Shown here: positions 10,513 through 22,211 of the stretch, piece after piece | How positions within the stretch are numbered: position 1 is the stretch's first letter | Layout of the letters: every line of letters begins with the position of its first letter | Notes under the pieces: generated by a model | Seen by the model: the letters and a program-made list of their open reading frames with translations, nothing else | The model's database searches: none | What the model was told of the DNA's origin: nothing | Made by a program: the position numbers and the translations under genes | Assembly (NCBI GenBank): GCA_032629725.1 | Contig: JAFEVB010000010.1 | Coordinates: 1,426,001 to 1,490,000 of the forward strand | DNA length: 64,000 nt | Source: Gremmenia infestans | Taxonomy: Eukaryota; Ascomycota; Leotiomycetes; Helotiales; Hamatocanthoscyphaceae | Reading direction: 5' to 3'

Positions 10513-12741
10513 CTATATCGCTAAAGTCGACGCCGGGGTGACAGCCGTAATGTAGTAGGGGCTTCGCAATTGGGGGGGTGCTGTTGATGGTGAGGGCGAG
10601 GTGGGAGCGGAGGAGTGGGGATGAGGATGGGGAGAGGTGGGGGGATTGTAATCTAGATTGATTAATGGGAGGGAGGTTAGTGGAAGTTGGAGTAGAAGTG
10701 GGAGGTTGGGTTCATTGGGGGTTTTTTGGGGTGAGAAGGGTGTGGAAGAGAGGTATACTAACAACCCCTCTAAATTCGCCGCCATAATCCCCTGCAGACC
10801 GTTGATATATCTCCCAACTGCATCAGCATAGTCATAGCCATCTACTTCGCTTTCGAGCATAGGTATCCTTTCCCTCGCAGCGCGCCAGTCGCGGAAGAGG
10901 GTCTGTAGTATGGTGTCTGTGGCGGTAAATGCGGCTTGTGTTGTATATGTCTTGTCTGTGTTCGTGGCCGTGGCTGGGTTTGTGGCTGGGTTGGTGTGGA
11001 GGAGGAGGGAGATGATGTTGCTGCCAGTGGTGAGGGGTTGGAGGAGGGGGAAGGTGAGGATGTCGGTTTGGCTGGTGGGTGTGGTTTGGTTAGTAAAGAA
11101 GTAGGTAGGGGTTTGTTGGAAGGGGAGAAGGGGGATGATGGGAGGGGAATGGGTGATATACATACATGATAACGATATCGATTGTGAGACGACGTAGTTC
11201 TACCATTGACTCGTGCGTGTATATGTCATTCGGGACATGGATCTTATGCGCATATCTAGAAACGCACGTATCGATCGGTTAGTAATTGAGATATCTTGTC
11301 GCTTCGTTATATATATACGCGTAGGAGGAGAAAGAAGGTGAATATATTAATAGTGCACTTACTCGATCAATGCCATGACAGGCAGGACCGCAACTCTGCA
11401 TCGGCGCTCCTCCATGTATTCTTCAATGGTAGGCTGGCGGTGGGCGAACAGGTCTCCTAGGTGTGATGGAACACTGGAGCTGTAGATTTCCATGGATTCG
11501 GCGAAGCGTCGCTGGATATCTGTTATGTTGTGAGTTGTTCATTCTTAGATTAGAGGGGTGAGGAGTCTGGGGTGATTAATACCTAGGGGTGCGGTCTATT
11601 CATGGGTTAGAAATTTGAAAGTGTATAGTATACCAGTTCCAACGTAAGCGGAGGGGACTAACCTCGACAATACGATACCATACTGAATCATGGATATCAA
11701 CCAACAGTTCTTTGACTGCGGCTATCTTGCCACTACCTCGCACGATATACAAAGTCGCGCGAATTAAATTCTAGCACCCTTAGTATTCCCGAACCTGAAC
11801 CTGTTCCTGGGGCTGGGGATGCATATGGATATCCTACCTTAATAATCTGGCCCCAAGTACAAGCACGCACATCGAGCAATAGCTCTCTCATAGCTCCAAG
11901 CATACCATCGTCTCGTACTTTCCTGAGAAGCGAACCTAAGAAGACTTTGAGAAAATAATTACCAGCTTGGTGGATTCTCGTAGCGTCGTGAACGCGGACG
12001 GATTGCTTCTTAGGTGTGTCTAGAGTCTGAGAAGCACGAATGCTACGCATCAGCGCATCGAGTAGTTTCTGGGTATCAACGGGGTCGTTCTTAAGATTGC
12101 TGTTGTTGAATCCTAAAAAGTATTAGTTCTTGAAATGGAAACCTGCAAAGAACATGTCTGTTGATAGCTTAAGACTCACGATTGTGGAAGGGAAAGACCT
12201 GCCAAGATATCAGATCAGCAACGTATTCCAAATGTAGCGTTTTGATATAAAGGAATGCGTCGGTTGGATGCATCATAACGTACCCAATTTCCCCAGTCAC
12301 ACAGAGCGCGGTATTCTTCCTTAGCCGCATCAGGGGCACAAATAGCCATGAAATAACTGAAATCCCTTCCAGCGATATCCGCACTAAGCGATTCATCTGC
12401 GTCGATAGCCCTATAGAACACCATCATGTAAATAAACACCGTGTACATGCCCTTCCTTCGTACTATCTATACCTAGGAATACATGCATGGATACATGCTT
12501 GATTGCGTACGTACCTGCAAATCCACTTCTCGCTCTCCACCTTCACCTCCGCATGATACCTATTCACCCTAGGTTTCGCGGGCAGGAACGAGAACAGGTC
12601 TGGGATTATGACTACGGCTTTCCCCTTGGGGATGTGCAGCTTCTGGAGTTTGCTGTCGATTAGAACGCCACGGTTGACGACGAGATCGGTGAGTTGGGCG
12701 GGGGTTAGACTGGACCGGGCTGGAGGGTCTGGATCTGACAT
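10513..12741 (-). CDS. Terpene-synthase-fold protein lacking both metal-binding motifs
   Basis: Nine exons fit in phase: 12515-12741, 12284-12410, 12180-12198, 11838-12112, 11663-11725, 11583-11595, 11363-11519, 11166-11255 and 10513-11071 (509 aa). The class I terpene cyclase fold is clear: IPDLFSFLP, ESEKWICRA, LCDWGNWVFPF, HDSVWYRI, QRRFAESM, EEYMEERR, VMALIEYAH and YINGLQGIMAANLEG. In active family members the segment after WVFPF carries the Asp-rich DDxxD motif; here it reads HNRFN. The NSE motif (ND..S...E) reads TDILTFPLL. Both magnesium-binding sites are therefore gone while the reading frame and introns are kept. Exon 6 is only 13 nt. The start at 12741 is the first Met of a well-conserved N-terminus. 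No prenyltransferase, P450 or other pathway gene is adjacent, so this is not a classical biosynthetic cluster. It may be a pseudoenzyme or a divergent cyclase. Splices near 11840 and 11726 are the least certain. Confidence 0.75.
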
Positions 12742-13794
12742 TTTGCTTGATGTCCGAGTGGCTAATAATGATAAGATAATGTGGTGTGGATAAGGAGCAG
12801 GAGTGGGAAGAATAAAGAGGAGTTGGGAGTTGTGGAGTGAGACTGCAAGAATAGGTACAGTACATTATACAAAAGGATTCTTTTGTAAGGGAGAGAAGAA
12901 GGATAATGACTAACACAATGAAAATATCTCAGAGGCTATTATTCACCGACGATTGGGCATGAATATCTATACAGTATGCCTTATTTACCAGAAGAACATA
13001 CCTACCTAACAATGCCGAAACCCAGCCCTATGAAACTTCCTCGCTGGCCTCGCGCTCGGTCATGACATCGCTCTCAGAGCACTTGCCATTGCAACCTAAA
13101 CATCGCCGACGTTTACAGCAGTCTCATGATCAGAGGATCTGAGGGAAAAAAGAAATGTCTAGCTGAGCTGAAGGATTGACTTGACCCAGCGAAGAGGAGA
13201 GGATGCTGATAACTATAATAGAATTGGGTAAATTATTGTATCATGTATATATACTCCCTTGAGAGTTACGAGGTACGAGCTAAAAACACAAGTAAGTTAA
13301 GTACTGTAACGAAAGCCAAGCGCCATGATGGCGAACTCCAGAGAATGAAAGAATGTGAAGCTAGAGATAGAGATAAGGACAGTATTATCTACTGTATGTT
13401 TTAAGTCCTTCCTAAAAACATATTCCTATGAAGATTGTAATAATCTGAAGCATGAGTGTGGTTGGGTTGGAACTAGGTTTATGTTCCCTGACATAATCTC
13501 ACAGGGGAGTGAGCGTACGCTGAGGTAAAAGAATCACGCAGAGGGACTTGCAAATAAATAGAAACGTTGATATATAATATGTAAAGATGTCGTTATAAAG
13601 GGTATCTAAGCTGAAATACACACACGCTCCGCTCGTCGCTCCTCATGTAACGTAAAACGCGCATTCAAACCGCCGGGTATAGTAAACGAGACGCCCATCT
13701 ATAATATCAGGTGCCAATATCCAACCAGAACAATCAAACCCCATCATAGACTTCTTGATATCATTCATCATCATCACACTGCTCACCTACCTAC
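12742..13794. other. Intergenic, nothing recognised
   Basis: About 1.05 kb lies between the start of the terpene-synthase-like gene and the 3' end of the SUR7-like gene (both minus strand). It is AT-rich in the middle and only short shadow frames occur. It probably holds the promoter of the terpene-synthase-like gene. Confidence 0.5.
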
Positions 13795-14892
13795 TTAGAC
13801 ACCACTCCTCCTCAACGCAGCCTCATCACTCCTTCTCCGATTCCAGCCTCCCCAGCCCCCCCAGCTTCTCGTCCCCTTCTCCGAAAATTCCCTCCCCGTC
13901 CTTCTCCGCCCAACACAAAACTCCACGATCCAGGAAAGACTCGCGACCGCCATAACCGCCACTGCCACCCAGGTAATCGTCAGGTATTTGCCGCCCTTAT
14001 ACGCATACAGCCCGATGTCGTTACCGTATTTGTTGATCAGGTGAGTGGCCTTGTTCATGATGACGGTGACGATTATAGACGCGATGAGCAGCGCCAAGAA
14101 GGAGAGCGATGTGAGGCCCAGGTTGCCGAATGATGTGAGGCGCGAGCCCGAGAGGAAGAATGCGATTAGCGCGGTTATAATCGCGAGGCCGGCTGCGGCG
14201 ATGCCGATGCAGTACAGGACAAAGGTAGCGTTTAGCGCGGTGGTGAGGGCGTTCAGGCCCTTTTGGATGTCGTCTGGGAAGTCGAGATCGGTTAGGTTGA
14301 TGTGTAGACCGCCGGCTTCGAGTTGTTGGTTTAGGTGTTTCTCGATATTGAAGTGAACTAGTTGGGCGCATGTTAGTTTATAGTCTGAATGAAGGGGGGC
14401 TGAATGGCTTACACATAGCAGTCTCGTTTGAGCAGGTGGTGATGTTCAGATCTGCGCCTTTTTCTGTCGCGTTGGGTGCGTAGGTTCCTTCGCATGAATC
14501 CATCAGATGCAGACTGTACCATTGCTTGATACCCAGCTTTTTCGACAGCTTGTCCGCGACATCGTTGATAATGCCATTGAGGTCCCCTTCGATGGTATCC
14601 GTAATATTATGTTTAATGCCGCTGAGGAAAGAGCCGACTGAGGTAGCTGTCGGTTTAGCGGTCGAGGAAGTGGTGGTTGTGGCAGCGTTATCGATGAGAT
14701 TATGCCCCAGCGTGGAGGTATTGAGCTGAAGATCTGTTAGAAGTTGCTTTTGTACAGAGTAGAATGAGAACTTACTGTGATGATATGGTATTCTTCCATA
14801 AACCCTGGCTTGTGTCCTGCGAAGAGACAAAGCATGGAGAGGACAAATCCCACAATGGCACATGCCATGGGGAGAAGTGCTGTTGCTCTCAT
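13795..14892 (-). CDS. SUR7/PalI family plasma-membrane protein
   Basis: Exons are 14776-14892, 14413-14725 and 13795-14357, giving 330 aa; the introns are 50 and 55 nt with GTAAG donors. I start at 14892 (MRATALLPMACAIVGFVL) because the first membrane span begins at once; a Met 11 codons upstream is in frame. The topology matches SUR7/PalI: an N-terminal span, a long extracellular loop rich in Thr/Ser with N-glycosylation sites and paired cysteines (SCEGTYAP, TTCSNET), then three spans (about 195-290) and a basic Arg/Gly tail. Family members organise eisosomes or cortical membrane domains, or act in pH sensing (PalI); the sequence alone does not say which applies here. A low-complexity C-terminus is common in this family. 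Confidence 0.85.
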
Positions 14893-15752
14893 TTCCGTGG
14901 TTGATGAGTTAATTGTCAGATACAAAGGTGGTATTGTGCTTCTCTGTTATATTATCTTGGTAGGTTGAGGAGAGGTTCGGTATTTATGAGGGCAGAGTAT
15001 GACTCTTTGAGAAATGGGTAGGTTATTAACCAGCAGGGAGGGAAGAAGCAGTGAATATGAAGAGAGAGAGGAAGATCAAAGGAAAGACCAGGACAGGTCT
15101 TTGAGCGATAATATCCCACCATATGAAATACTTTTACCTTACCCCTACCTACGCTACCCCAGCTACTAGGCCAGGATGCCGCCCTGATTGTCGTGCGATC
15201 TTCCATGGCCACGACTGAATCAAATCGAGTGACTGGCACAGAGCGAAGTTGTTGTTGTGGAAATTGGACTGGCATCTACTACGTCATGTTCCTTGTTGTG
15301 TGGAGTTCTGTGCTGGCCGAATAAATCATTGGCTGGCAATCATCGTCGCGAAAACAAGAATTGACGAGCGAGAAGCAAGCGCCAGGGGCCGAACCGACTC
15401 ACGCGAGTCAGTGTCCAAGAACATGAAGATCTATGGCATTGGCTTTAACTTGATGGTAACAACCGCTGTTTCATACAAGAATATGTTATAATAGGAGATA
15501 GGCAGCGTTAATTACCAGCGGTAAATGTGTCAGAAGGCGCGAATAGATTTTAGAAATATTATGTTTGTTTGTCAATATCAAGAATATTGCAACGCAATCT
15601 ATGCCACAAATAGACCCAGCAAAAACACACAATGGGCCTGGCTTGCTACAGCCCCTTCACTTATACTTCTTTCCTCTCTTACTATGCTGCAAACCGTAGT
15701 TTATTCCTTGTCCCAACGCCAGCCTATTCTGCTTAAGAATACTACATAAGCA
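14893..15752. other. Intergenic, nothing recognised
   Basis: About 860 bp lie upstream of the SUR7-like gene and downstream of GLO3. Short open frames show no motifs. It presumably contains the SUR7-like promoter and the GLO3 terminator. Confidence 0.5.
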
Positions 15753-17438
15753 CTAGCCATTGAGGTAGCTCCTGATAGCACCCTGCAGCTTAGTTGCGCC
15801 CTCGCCCAAAACCTGTGTCAGGTTATCCAAATCGTCGCCAGCAGTGACCCCAAACTTCCTCACAAAGTCCTTTGCAGCCGTCTCCAAATCTCCATATTCC
15901 TCTCCGCCATCTGGTTCATCTTCACGTCCGAAGTATGCGTTTGAGGAGATAGATTGGGCGCCTTCAAATCCTTGCAGTCTTGACTTGGCTTCGGATTGTG
16001 CATTGGGATCGAAGGCACCTTTACCGAAGAATTCATCTGATGATATGCCCTTCTGGGTACCGAACTTTTGTCGAGCATACTTCTCATCCTCATCTAAGAC
16101 ATTGTTAGCAAATTTGTACATTGAAGCTTGAACGAAACCGACCTTCTTGTGTGGCCTTCATAGGTCCAACTGATCCAAAGCCACCCATCTTCTTTGGTGC
16201 AGCTGCGGCTTTCCCTCCTCCAATTTGTCCAAACCCAAGTCTGCCCATACCCATTCCCAATCGCTCCACTTCACTGCTAGAACGCTGATGTTGTTTTCCT
16301 GATCCGTATCCAGCTCTGCCCGGGCTAACTGGAGTTGGCGATGCGATCTTAGGGAGATCAGCGGTTTTGGTGACAGTGGCAGGTTTCTTCGACTCCGCGT
16401 CTTCGGCGTCTGGATCGTAGCCCAATTTTGCAATTCTCTCGGCCTCTTCCTTGGCCTTGCGCTCTGCAGCATCAAAATCGATGATATCTGCTGTAACCTT
16501 CTTTGCGCCCAATTTCGTCTTCTTCGCTCCCAAAACGTTGGCTTTGCGTGGGCCGGATCCAGTTGCAGCGCCCTTGCGCAATGCTGCAGAAGATGTAGTC
16601 CTACTGGCCGCTGGAGGTTTGGATTCAGAGTTCGCGAGAGGTGAAGCACTTCTTGCAATACCATTGCCGGCGCCGTTACCATTAGATCCAGCATTCAGGA
16701 ATGGGGATGGGGTTCGGCCCACAACGGGAGGTGTGGCTGTTCGAGAAATAGGGGGAGTTGGTCGCTTGATAGAAGGCTTGTCCCAGGAGGAAAAGAAATC
16801 GTCTTCAGCGTCGCCCGCAGGCGTGGAACTGCCATCGGTAGGTCCATTGCTCATGACGTCTGTAATTACCACCTGGCCAGGATATCTATGACTTGTCAGC
16901 AAGGCGCATTGTTTAGTTCCTCTCAGGGCACCTACTCAGTCGCATCCCTCACTGCCCGTCGCTTCAACTCGTCCTTGTATTTCGTAGCCGCGTTCGAGGT
17001 GTATTTAGTCTTGGGGTCTTTGCTGTTTAAAGCGGCTGTTCCGCCATTGGACTGGAAGTACTTGGTGGCGGATTCATTGCCGCCTACTTTCATTATCCGT
17101 AGCTGGTCCCATTGCCATTCTGATATATAGGTCAGCGATTTCCGTTTTGAGAGCGCCTACTTGGACGTACGGTCAAGATTTGTGGAGCGCACAAAGGAGA
17201 TGTGGACACCCAAGTTGCGGTGGTTCGAAGAGCAGTCGAGGCACAAGTAGATGCCGAAGGGTACCGAAGTCCATGTAGGGTTATTTTGCCCACAGTCAAA
17301 GCATGTCTACAATTCAGGAACGCGTTAGTGATTGACGCGACTGCAAGACATTGGGCAGTGTCCTACCCTGTTCGCCTGCTTCGTCCTTAACTTCTCGAAG
17401 ATCTTCTGGCTCTGGGTTTTGGAGGCTAGAGCAGCCAT
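15753..17438 (-). CDS. GLO3: Glo3-type ADP-ribosylation factor GTPase-activating protein
   Basis: Exons are 17367-17438, 17171-17306, 16936-17119, 16143-16885 and 15753-16093 (491 aa, close to yeast Glo3). The four introns are 49-60 nt. The N-terminal ArfGAP zinc finger is complete (CFDCGQNNPTWTS to CLDC), followed by the catalytic-arginine region SSNHRNLGVHISFVRSTNLD. The middle is basic and Ser/Pro-rich. The C-terminal Glo3 motifs ISSDEFFGKG and SISSNAYFGRED are present, which separates it from the Gcs1 type. Glo3 stimulates GTP hydrolysis by Arf1 on COPI vesicles and supports Golgi-to-ER retrieval. It is divergent from TIM21, sharing a roughly 300-bp promoter region. Confidence 0.95.
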
Positions 17439-17741
17439 AATAGCGGTCGTCGGTCGAATAGAAGTTGTAAATCCGAAAGAGTGTGGAGTGAGGGGGGGTG
17501 GTTGGAGAGATCGAGAGGGTCACTTTTGTTCCCCTTTATTGAAGATGCGAGGTTGAATTTCTGTCGAGGCGAGGGGCGCAATCTGGCCGGACCGGATTTA
17601 GAATTAGCTGTCATGCTCCACTGTAAATGTCTCTAGCGCCTTCCTCTCTTCAAGCTTTCCCCGCTGTACCAAATTTCGGCTGTAAAAACAACAACACCTC
17701 AACGCAGTACCAATACTTAAATCAACAACACCTACTTCACC
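17439..17741. promoter_or_regulatory. Divergent promoter region GLO3 / TIM21
   Basis: The 303 bp between the two start codons must serve both genes. It contains a G-rich stretch near 17490-17510 and a pyrimidine-rich stretch just before the TIM21 start. I see no other feature. Confidence 0.5.
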
Positions 17742-18587
17742 ATGAATTCGCTCTGTCGAACTGGCCCTATCTTGAGCTTTCCCCCGGCTCTTCGGCCTAT
17801 AATTGCAGCCAGGCTGTACGCAACGCATACTGGTTTAGGAACTACTAGTACTACACAAAAGCCAAAGAGAAGGGCAGTGACGGCTTTCAACGACGATGGC
17901 AGAGTGGCGTGGGAGGATTTATCTGCGAGAGAGAAGGCCGCAAGGACGACACAACAAAGCTTCAACTTTGGCTTGATTATCGTGGGAGCTGTTCTTACTG
18001 TTAGTATCCCGGAGGATAGCTCCAGCAACAGCTACTAATAGTAAAGTAGGCAGGTGTATCGTATCTTATGTACACAGAAGTTTTCTCGCCAGAGAGTAAA
18101 GTTTCTTATTTCAATCGAGCCTTCGACCAGGTCAAGAAGGATCCGAGATGTATAGACCTGCTTGGGCCAACCAAGAAGATCACAGCATATGGGGAGCCAA
18201 CGTGGAACAGTTGGAGGAGGGCGAGGCCCATAGCGTATGCCGTTCAAATCTTTCCACGGACTATGCTTACTATAGCCCTATAGCTCGACAATTTCAACAG
18301 ACAAAACCGGTACGGAGCACTTAATGATACATTTCAATGTAAGTCATCAAGACCAGCAAGTGTGTAAAACCCCGTATTGATCTTTGTTCCTTCAGGTCGA
18401 AGGACCACTAAGTAAAGGAGTGGTCAATTTGCATATGGTCAAACGGCCATCTGAGAACGAATTTGTGTATAGATATTTGACATTGGATGTGCCAGGCCAT
18501 CCAAAAATATACCTCGAGAATGCGGATACCGACCCAAACAGCTCTGGAAAGAATAAGTCAAAGCTATTTGGAATATCATGGCGATGA
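17742..18587 (+). CDS. TIM21: Tim21, TIM23 presequence translocase subunit
   Basis: Exons are 17742-17999, 18050-18234, 18284-18338 and 18396-18587, giving 229 aa. All introns are 49-57 nt and GT-AG. The N-terminus is a basic, hydroxylated mitochondrial presequence (RTGPILSFPPALRPIIAARLYA). A single membrane span follows (NFGLIIVGAVLTAGVSYLMY, about 75-95). The intermembrane-space domain carries the Tim21 signatures VFSPESKVSYFNRA, ITAYGEPTWNSWRRARPIA, GTEHLMIHFNVEGP and YRYLTLDVPGHPKIYLE. Tim21 links the TIM23 complex to the TOM complex and to respiratory supercomplexes. The 3' end lies only 237 bp from the next plus-strand gene. Confidence 0.95.
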
Positions 18588-18824
18588 ACAATGACATCTT
18601 GTAATTGTTGTCTGGTATGGAACGGCAAACGGTGAAGAGATTCGAGGGATGAAAGAGATGAATATTGAATTGTACGGTGTGAGACGGTCTGCTGTAGCAG
18701 CACACACAGTAATTGAATCCATCACTGCACACAAATTAACCCTTTTGGACAATTGTGAAGAAAATTCTCGCGAGACTGCTTTGCAAAACTTCGACGTGAA
18801 TCCTGGAGCTATACAGTAGCAGAT

Positions 18825-19951
18825 ATGGTGAGACTACCCAACTATTCATGTGGAGATCAACTAAATTAACGTATTCAGAGTCTTCAAGTAGTCTGGGATG
18901 GAGGCAACGAACCTGAAATCGAGTATGTTTTGCAGATATCCTACCTCAACGCCACAAATTGACATGTTTCAATCAGCATCGTCGCCATCCACGGTCTCAA
19001 TATTTCCAATTATACTATCCACGCCATGGACACCTGGCGCAAACCCTCAGGAGCCGCGGGCAACCTCTGGCTCAGAGACGATTTGCCCAAACGGCTTCCC
19101 CTAGCACGCGTATTCGTCTTTACCTACGACTCTACCACCCCCTACACCCCACCCAAGCATATCCATCAAGCTGCGAGGCTGCTCGAAGCCCTCGCATCCA
19201 GAAGAGACCAAGTCCGTACATATATCCCATGCACAAACCCCCCTCTCCAAATGGTGCACCATTGGTTAACGAATGCAAGCAGTGCCCCAGCCGCCCCCTC
19301 CTCCTCATGGGCCATGATGTCGGCGGTCTCTTAATCAAACAAGCCCTCGTCAACGCAGCCAGCACCCAGGATCCTCGCTACCACGAAATCATGCAAGCAG
19401 TCTTCGCAATCGTCTTCTTCGGCACTCCCCACGCTATGCGAAGTCCCACGCACCTAGCATCCGCCGAACCCAGCTCCCTGAGCAAGTTCTTCTCTCGTCT
19501 CTTCTCCTGTGGCTCCAGCAGATCTTCAAGCTCGAGAGACCTCCTGAAGATCCTCTCACGCACCGGCATGCTGGATTATGGCTTGGAAAAACAGTGGAAA
19601 GATCAAGTGGGACGCTATCGATATCTGTCGTGCGTCGAGACTATCAACCCGGTAGGTTTCCCGCACACCTGTGCACACGCGCTTGTAATGTAATGCTGAT
19701 TGATATACGCGCAGCTCATACCCCGCGCATCTGCAATCCTCGGCCTAGAAGGCGACCGAGAAACCATACTGGAAATGGTAGCTGACCATAACGATATCTG
19801 TCGCTTCGGATCCCCTCGCCTGGACTCCTCTGGCGATAATGTTGGGAGGAGTAATCTGGATGATTTACTGTGGTACTTGTGCGAGTTCTGTCGCGCTGCA
19901 AAGAGTCCTTATCCTTTGACACCTCCTGATAGCTCTATGTATCTTGCTTAA
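18825..19951 (+). CDS. Alpha/beta-hydrolase of the fungal NLR-effector type, Asp at nucleophile elbow
   Basis: Exons are 18825-18827, 18879-18922, 18977-19211, 19280-19651 and 19715-19951 (296 aa). Exon 1 is just the ATG, followed by a 51-nt intron; this start makes the first real exon in phase. Family signatures in order: EIDIVAIHGLN (oxyanion HG), NLWLRDDLPKRLPLARVFVFTYDS, RPLLLMGHDVGGLLIKQALV, FAIVFFGTPH, and PLIPRASAILGL then ADHNDICRFGSP, which supplies the catalytic His. These hydrolases commonly form the N-terminal domain of fungal NLR-like proteins; here no NACHT or repeats follow in frame and a stop ends the protein. The elbow normally reads GHSxGG; here it reads GHDVGG. It may be inactive, or use Asp like haloalkane dehalogenases. 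The substrate is unknown. Confidence 0.8.
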
Positions 19952-22211
19952 TCATGATCCTGTCTGTACGAGTTCGCAATCATATCGAGTTCGAGTTCTT
20001 AATGTGTCCGAAATGTTTAATGGATATTAATGTTTCCCTGTCTCTTGGATGCCCGGTCTAAAAAATCCTTTTTCCGAGCTTGAATTTTCTCCTTTTTATT
20101 ATGAACACTACCTTAATTTGCAGAGTCTTTGATTGTCTTCCCACACAAAATCGGTTTCGTATTTCATTTGTCATGATATTCATATCTCCTTTTGATGAAT
20201 TCCAGATTCAGTTCAGCAGCCATGAAGTATAAACCGCTTTGGATCAGGCTGGACTTCGAGATCTAGACAAAATGCAGATGTTTCCTCTGTCGTCGAAGAT
20301 GTCTGTCATGTTGCTTCACTTGGGCTGAAGCGAGAAGATGTATATTTAAAGCTCAAATGGGGGAAGAGAATTCCGAATCGGATAATATGAACTGTTTAAA
20401 TCAGAACAAGTTTTCAGCTTCTTTATGGTGAGATGTGACAGAAGAGGCCCCTAGGGCCCTATGCTATGTGACATCCCTGTCCTCCGTCAGACCCACCACA
20501 CTACTTCCTAGTAATGCGTTATAGCCTTGTGGTCTTCTTATCCGAAAACCTATTGGAGATTTTATTGAAGCGATAGCTATATAAATCGACGTCGGCATTA
20601 TTATATTGAGCCTACGCTTTAGCAGCAAGACGTCTCGGCGCTACGAATAGAGAGCCAGTTATAAGGGTAGCTAGCTGCGCACTTGAATTGCAGGTCGATG
20701 ATTGAGTTAAAACGGGAAGGATCTTGTTGGGCGGGTCGTCGGGCGAGGGCTGAAAGGGTGGTGTTGTTTTTTCGGGGTGTGGAAAAGAAGGATGTGGAGT
20801 CACTGTTACAGTGGATATCAAGGAGATGGGGAAGTCTCCTCAAAGCAGCCTCCTTGGGAGTGGATCAGCAGTATGCCTAGCCGTAGCAGGGAAGGAGGCT
20901 TCTTATTCTCGTGTCCCACCAGCCGGTCTCACAATGAAATAATCCTCACTGAATAATCGCCCCAACCAATCACTATATCTTCTTTATACCCAATGCACGC
21001 ATACCCGCATTCCGTAGCATTTTCAAGCCCCCACCAACAAGTTGTTTGCGCCCACGGGAACTCTGAGGCGGAGATATCTAAAAGTGAAGGCTAGGCGAAA
21101 GAGGCGCCTGGGAATAAATCTTGATTGATGTGGCTTTATGGGTACCATGGTATGAGCCAATATCTATGTGTGCTCCTGAATGGTTAATATTGAGGTTGAT
21201 AATGCTCCAGCCTCCGGTGAGGCTGAGGGGCTGCCTGATAGAAATCAGGCTAAGAGCCACATGTTGACTGATGATAGGCTAGCTGAGCTGCAGGTTGCAG
21301 AAACTTCGCAAAGCGGCATTTGAATGTGTCAGACGGAAGAGTTTGCTATATTACACGGAGCTGAGTTGGTTGTCACCTCAGAGTACACCTGTACTGTGAA
21401 AACTGCATGATGTTTAGGCAGATTAATGATCCCCCCTCTAACACTTCTGCGCGAGGAACGTAAAGGAAAAGCAATAAACTGTTTTTTGACAAAAGTTTCG
21501 TCTTATTCATTCATGTCTCTCAATAGGAGTTACACCGTCGACCGATATCTTGACGATATTCTTAAAGTTATAGCTGGAGGCATTCGCTTAAGCCCCTTTC
21601 CAACTATCACATATGGTCTTGGAGTTCGCCAATTCCATAAAGATTTACGTTCATTTTCATTAAACTTGTATTTCCCCACAGAATCATGACGAGTTATATG
21701 AACTACCATCAACAAAAGGGAAAATATCTATGCACAAATGAACCGGCTCCAAAGCCCTTTGGTCTAAAAGCATTCGGGGGTTTGCACGTTTTTATATTAT
21801 TATATCATATTATTGGAGGCGATCCAAAGCTGCTATGTGCATTAATTGATCGCACTATATAAAAATAAATTTAATATTTATTAACATCACAAAGATATTT
21901 TACAAGTGAGACGCTGTGACGAGATAGCAAGGTTGACTGTGAGACTCACTGGTCAGGCTGGCTGATGAGGCTGACTAGTAAGTAGGCTTAGTCCACTACC
22001 TCAGGTAAGTAGACGAAATAATAAAGGGTGGCTGAGCGGAAATACAGTACTGCAAGCGTGCATGAGTGACACCTAAGTTTTTCCACGGCTGTCTTTCTCG
22101 ACTTCATTCGCAACTCACTGCAATCTTTCTCAAACCAATTCGAACCTTCCCTGGCTTCTGTGTAGTATGATATTGTTCAGCACAATTATTACGGTTACCT
22201 GAATTGACTAA
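19952..22211. other. 2.3-kb intergenic region, AT-rich, nothing recognised
   Basis: No frame has a convincing start, motif or splice pattern. The stretch 21760-21910 is strongly AT-rich. Short tandem-like GGCTGA repeats occur at 21955-21985. A frame at 20619-20843 (minus) is short and unconserved in character. The right part should contain the promoter of the NLR gene. Confidence 0.45.

Noticed and set aside
10513..14892. Terpene biosynthetic gene cluster
   Set aside because: The only terpene-related gene lacks its metal motifs, and its neighbours (Pns1, SUR7-like) are not biosynthetic enzymes.
20612..20843. Short minus-strand ORFs in the 20-kb intergenic region
   Set aside because: Too short, mutually overlapping in several frames, no motif or splice pattern.
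19952..22211. RIP-mutated transposon
   Set aside because: AT-rich in part, but no repeat copy, reverse-transcriptase or transposase remnant could be read in any frame.
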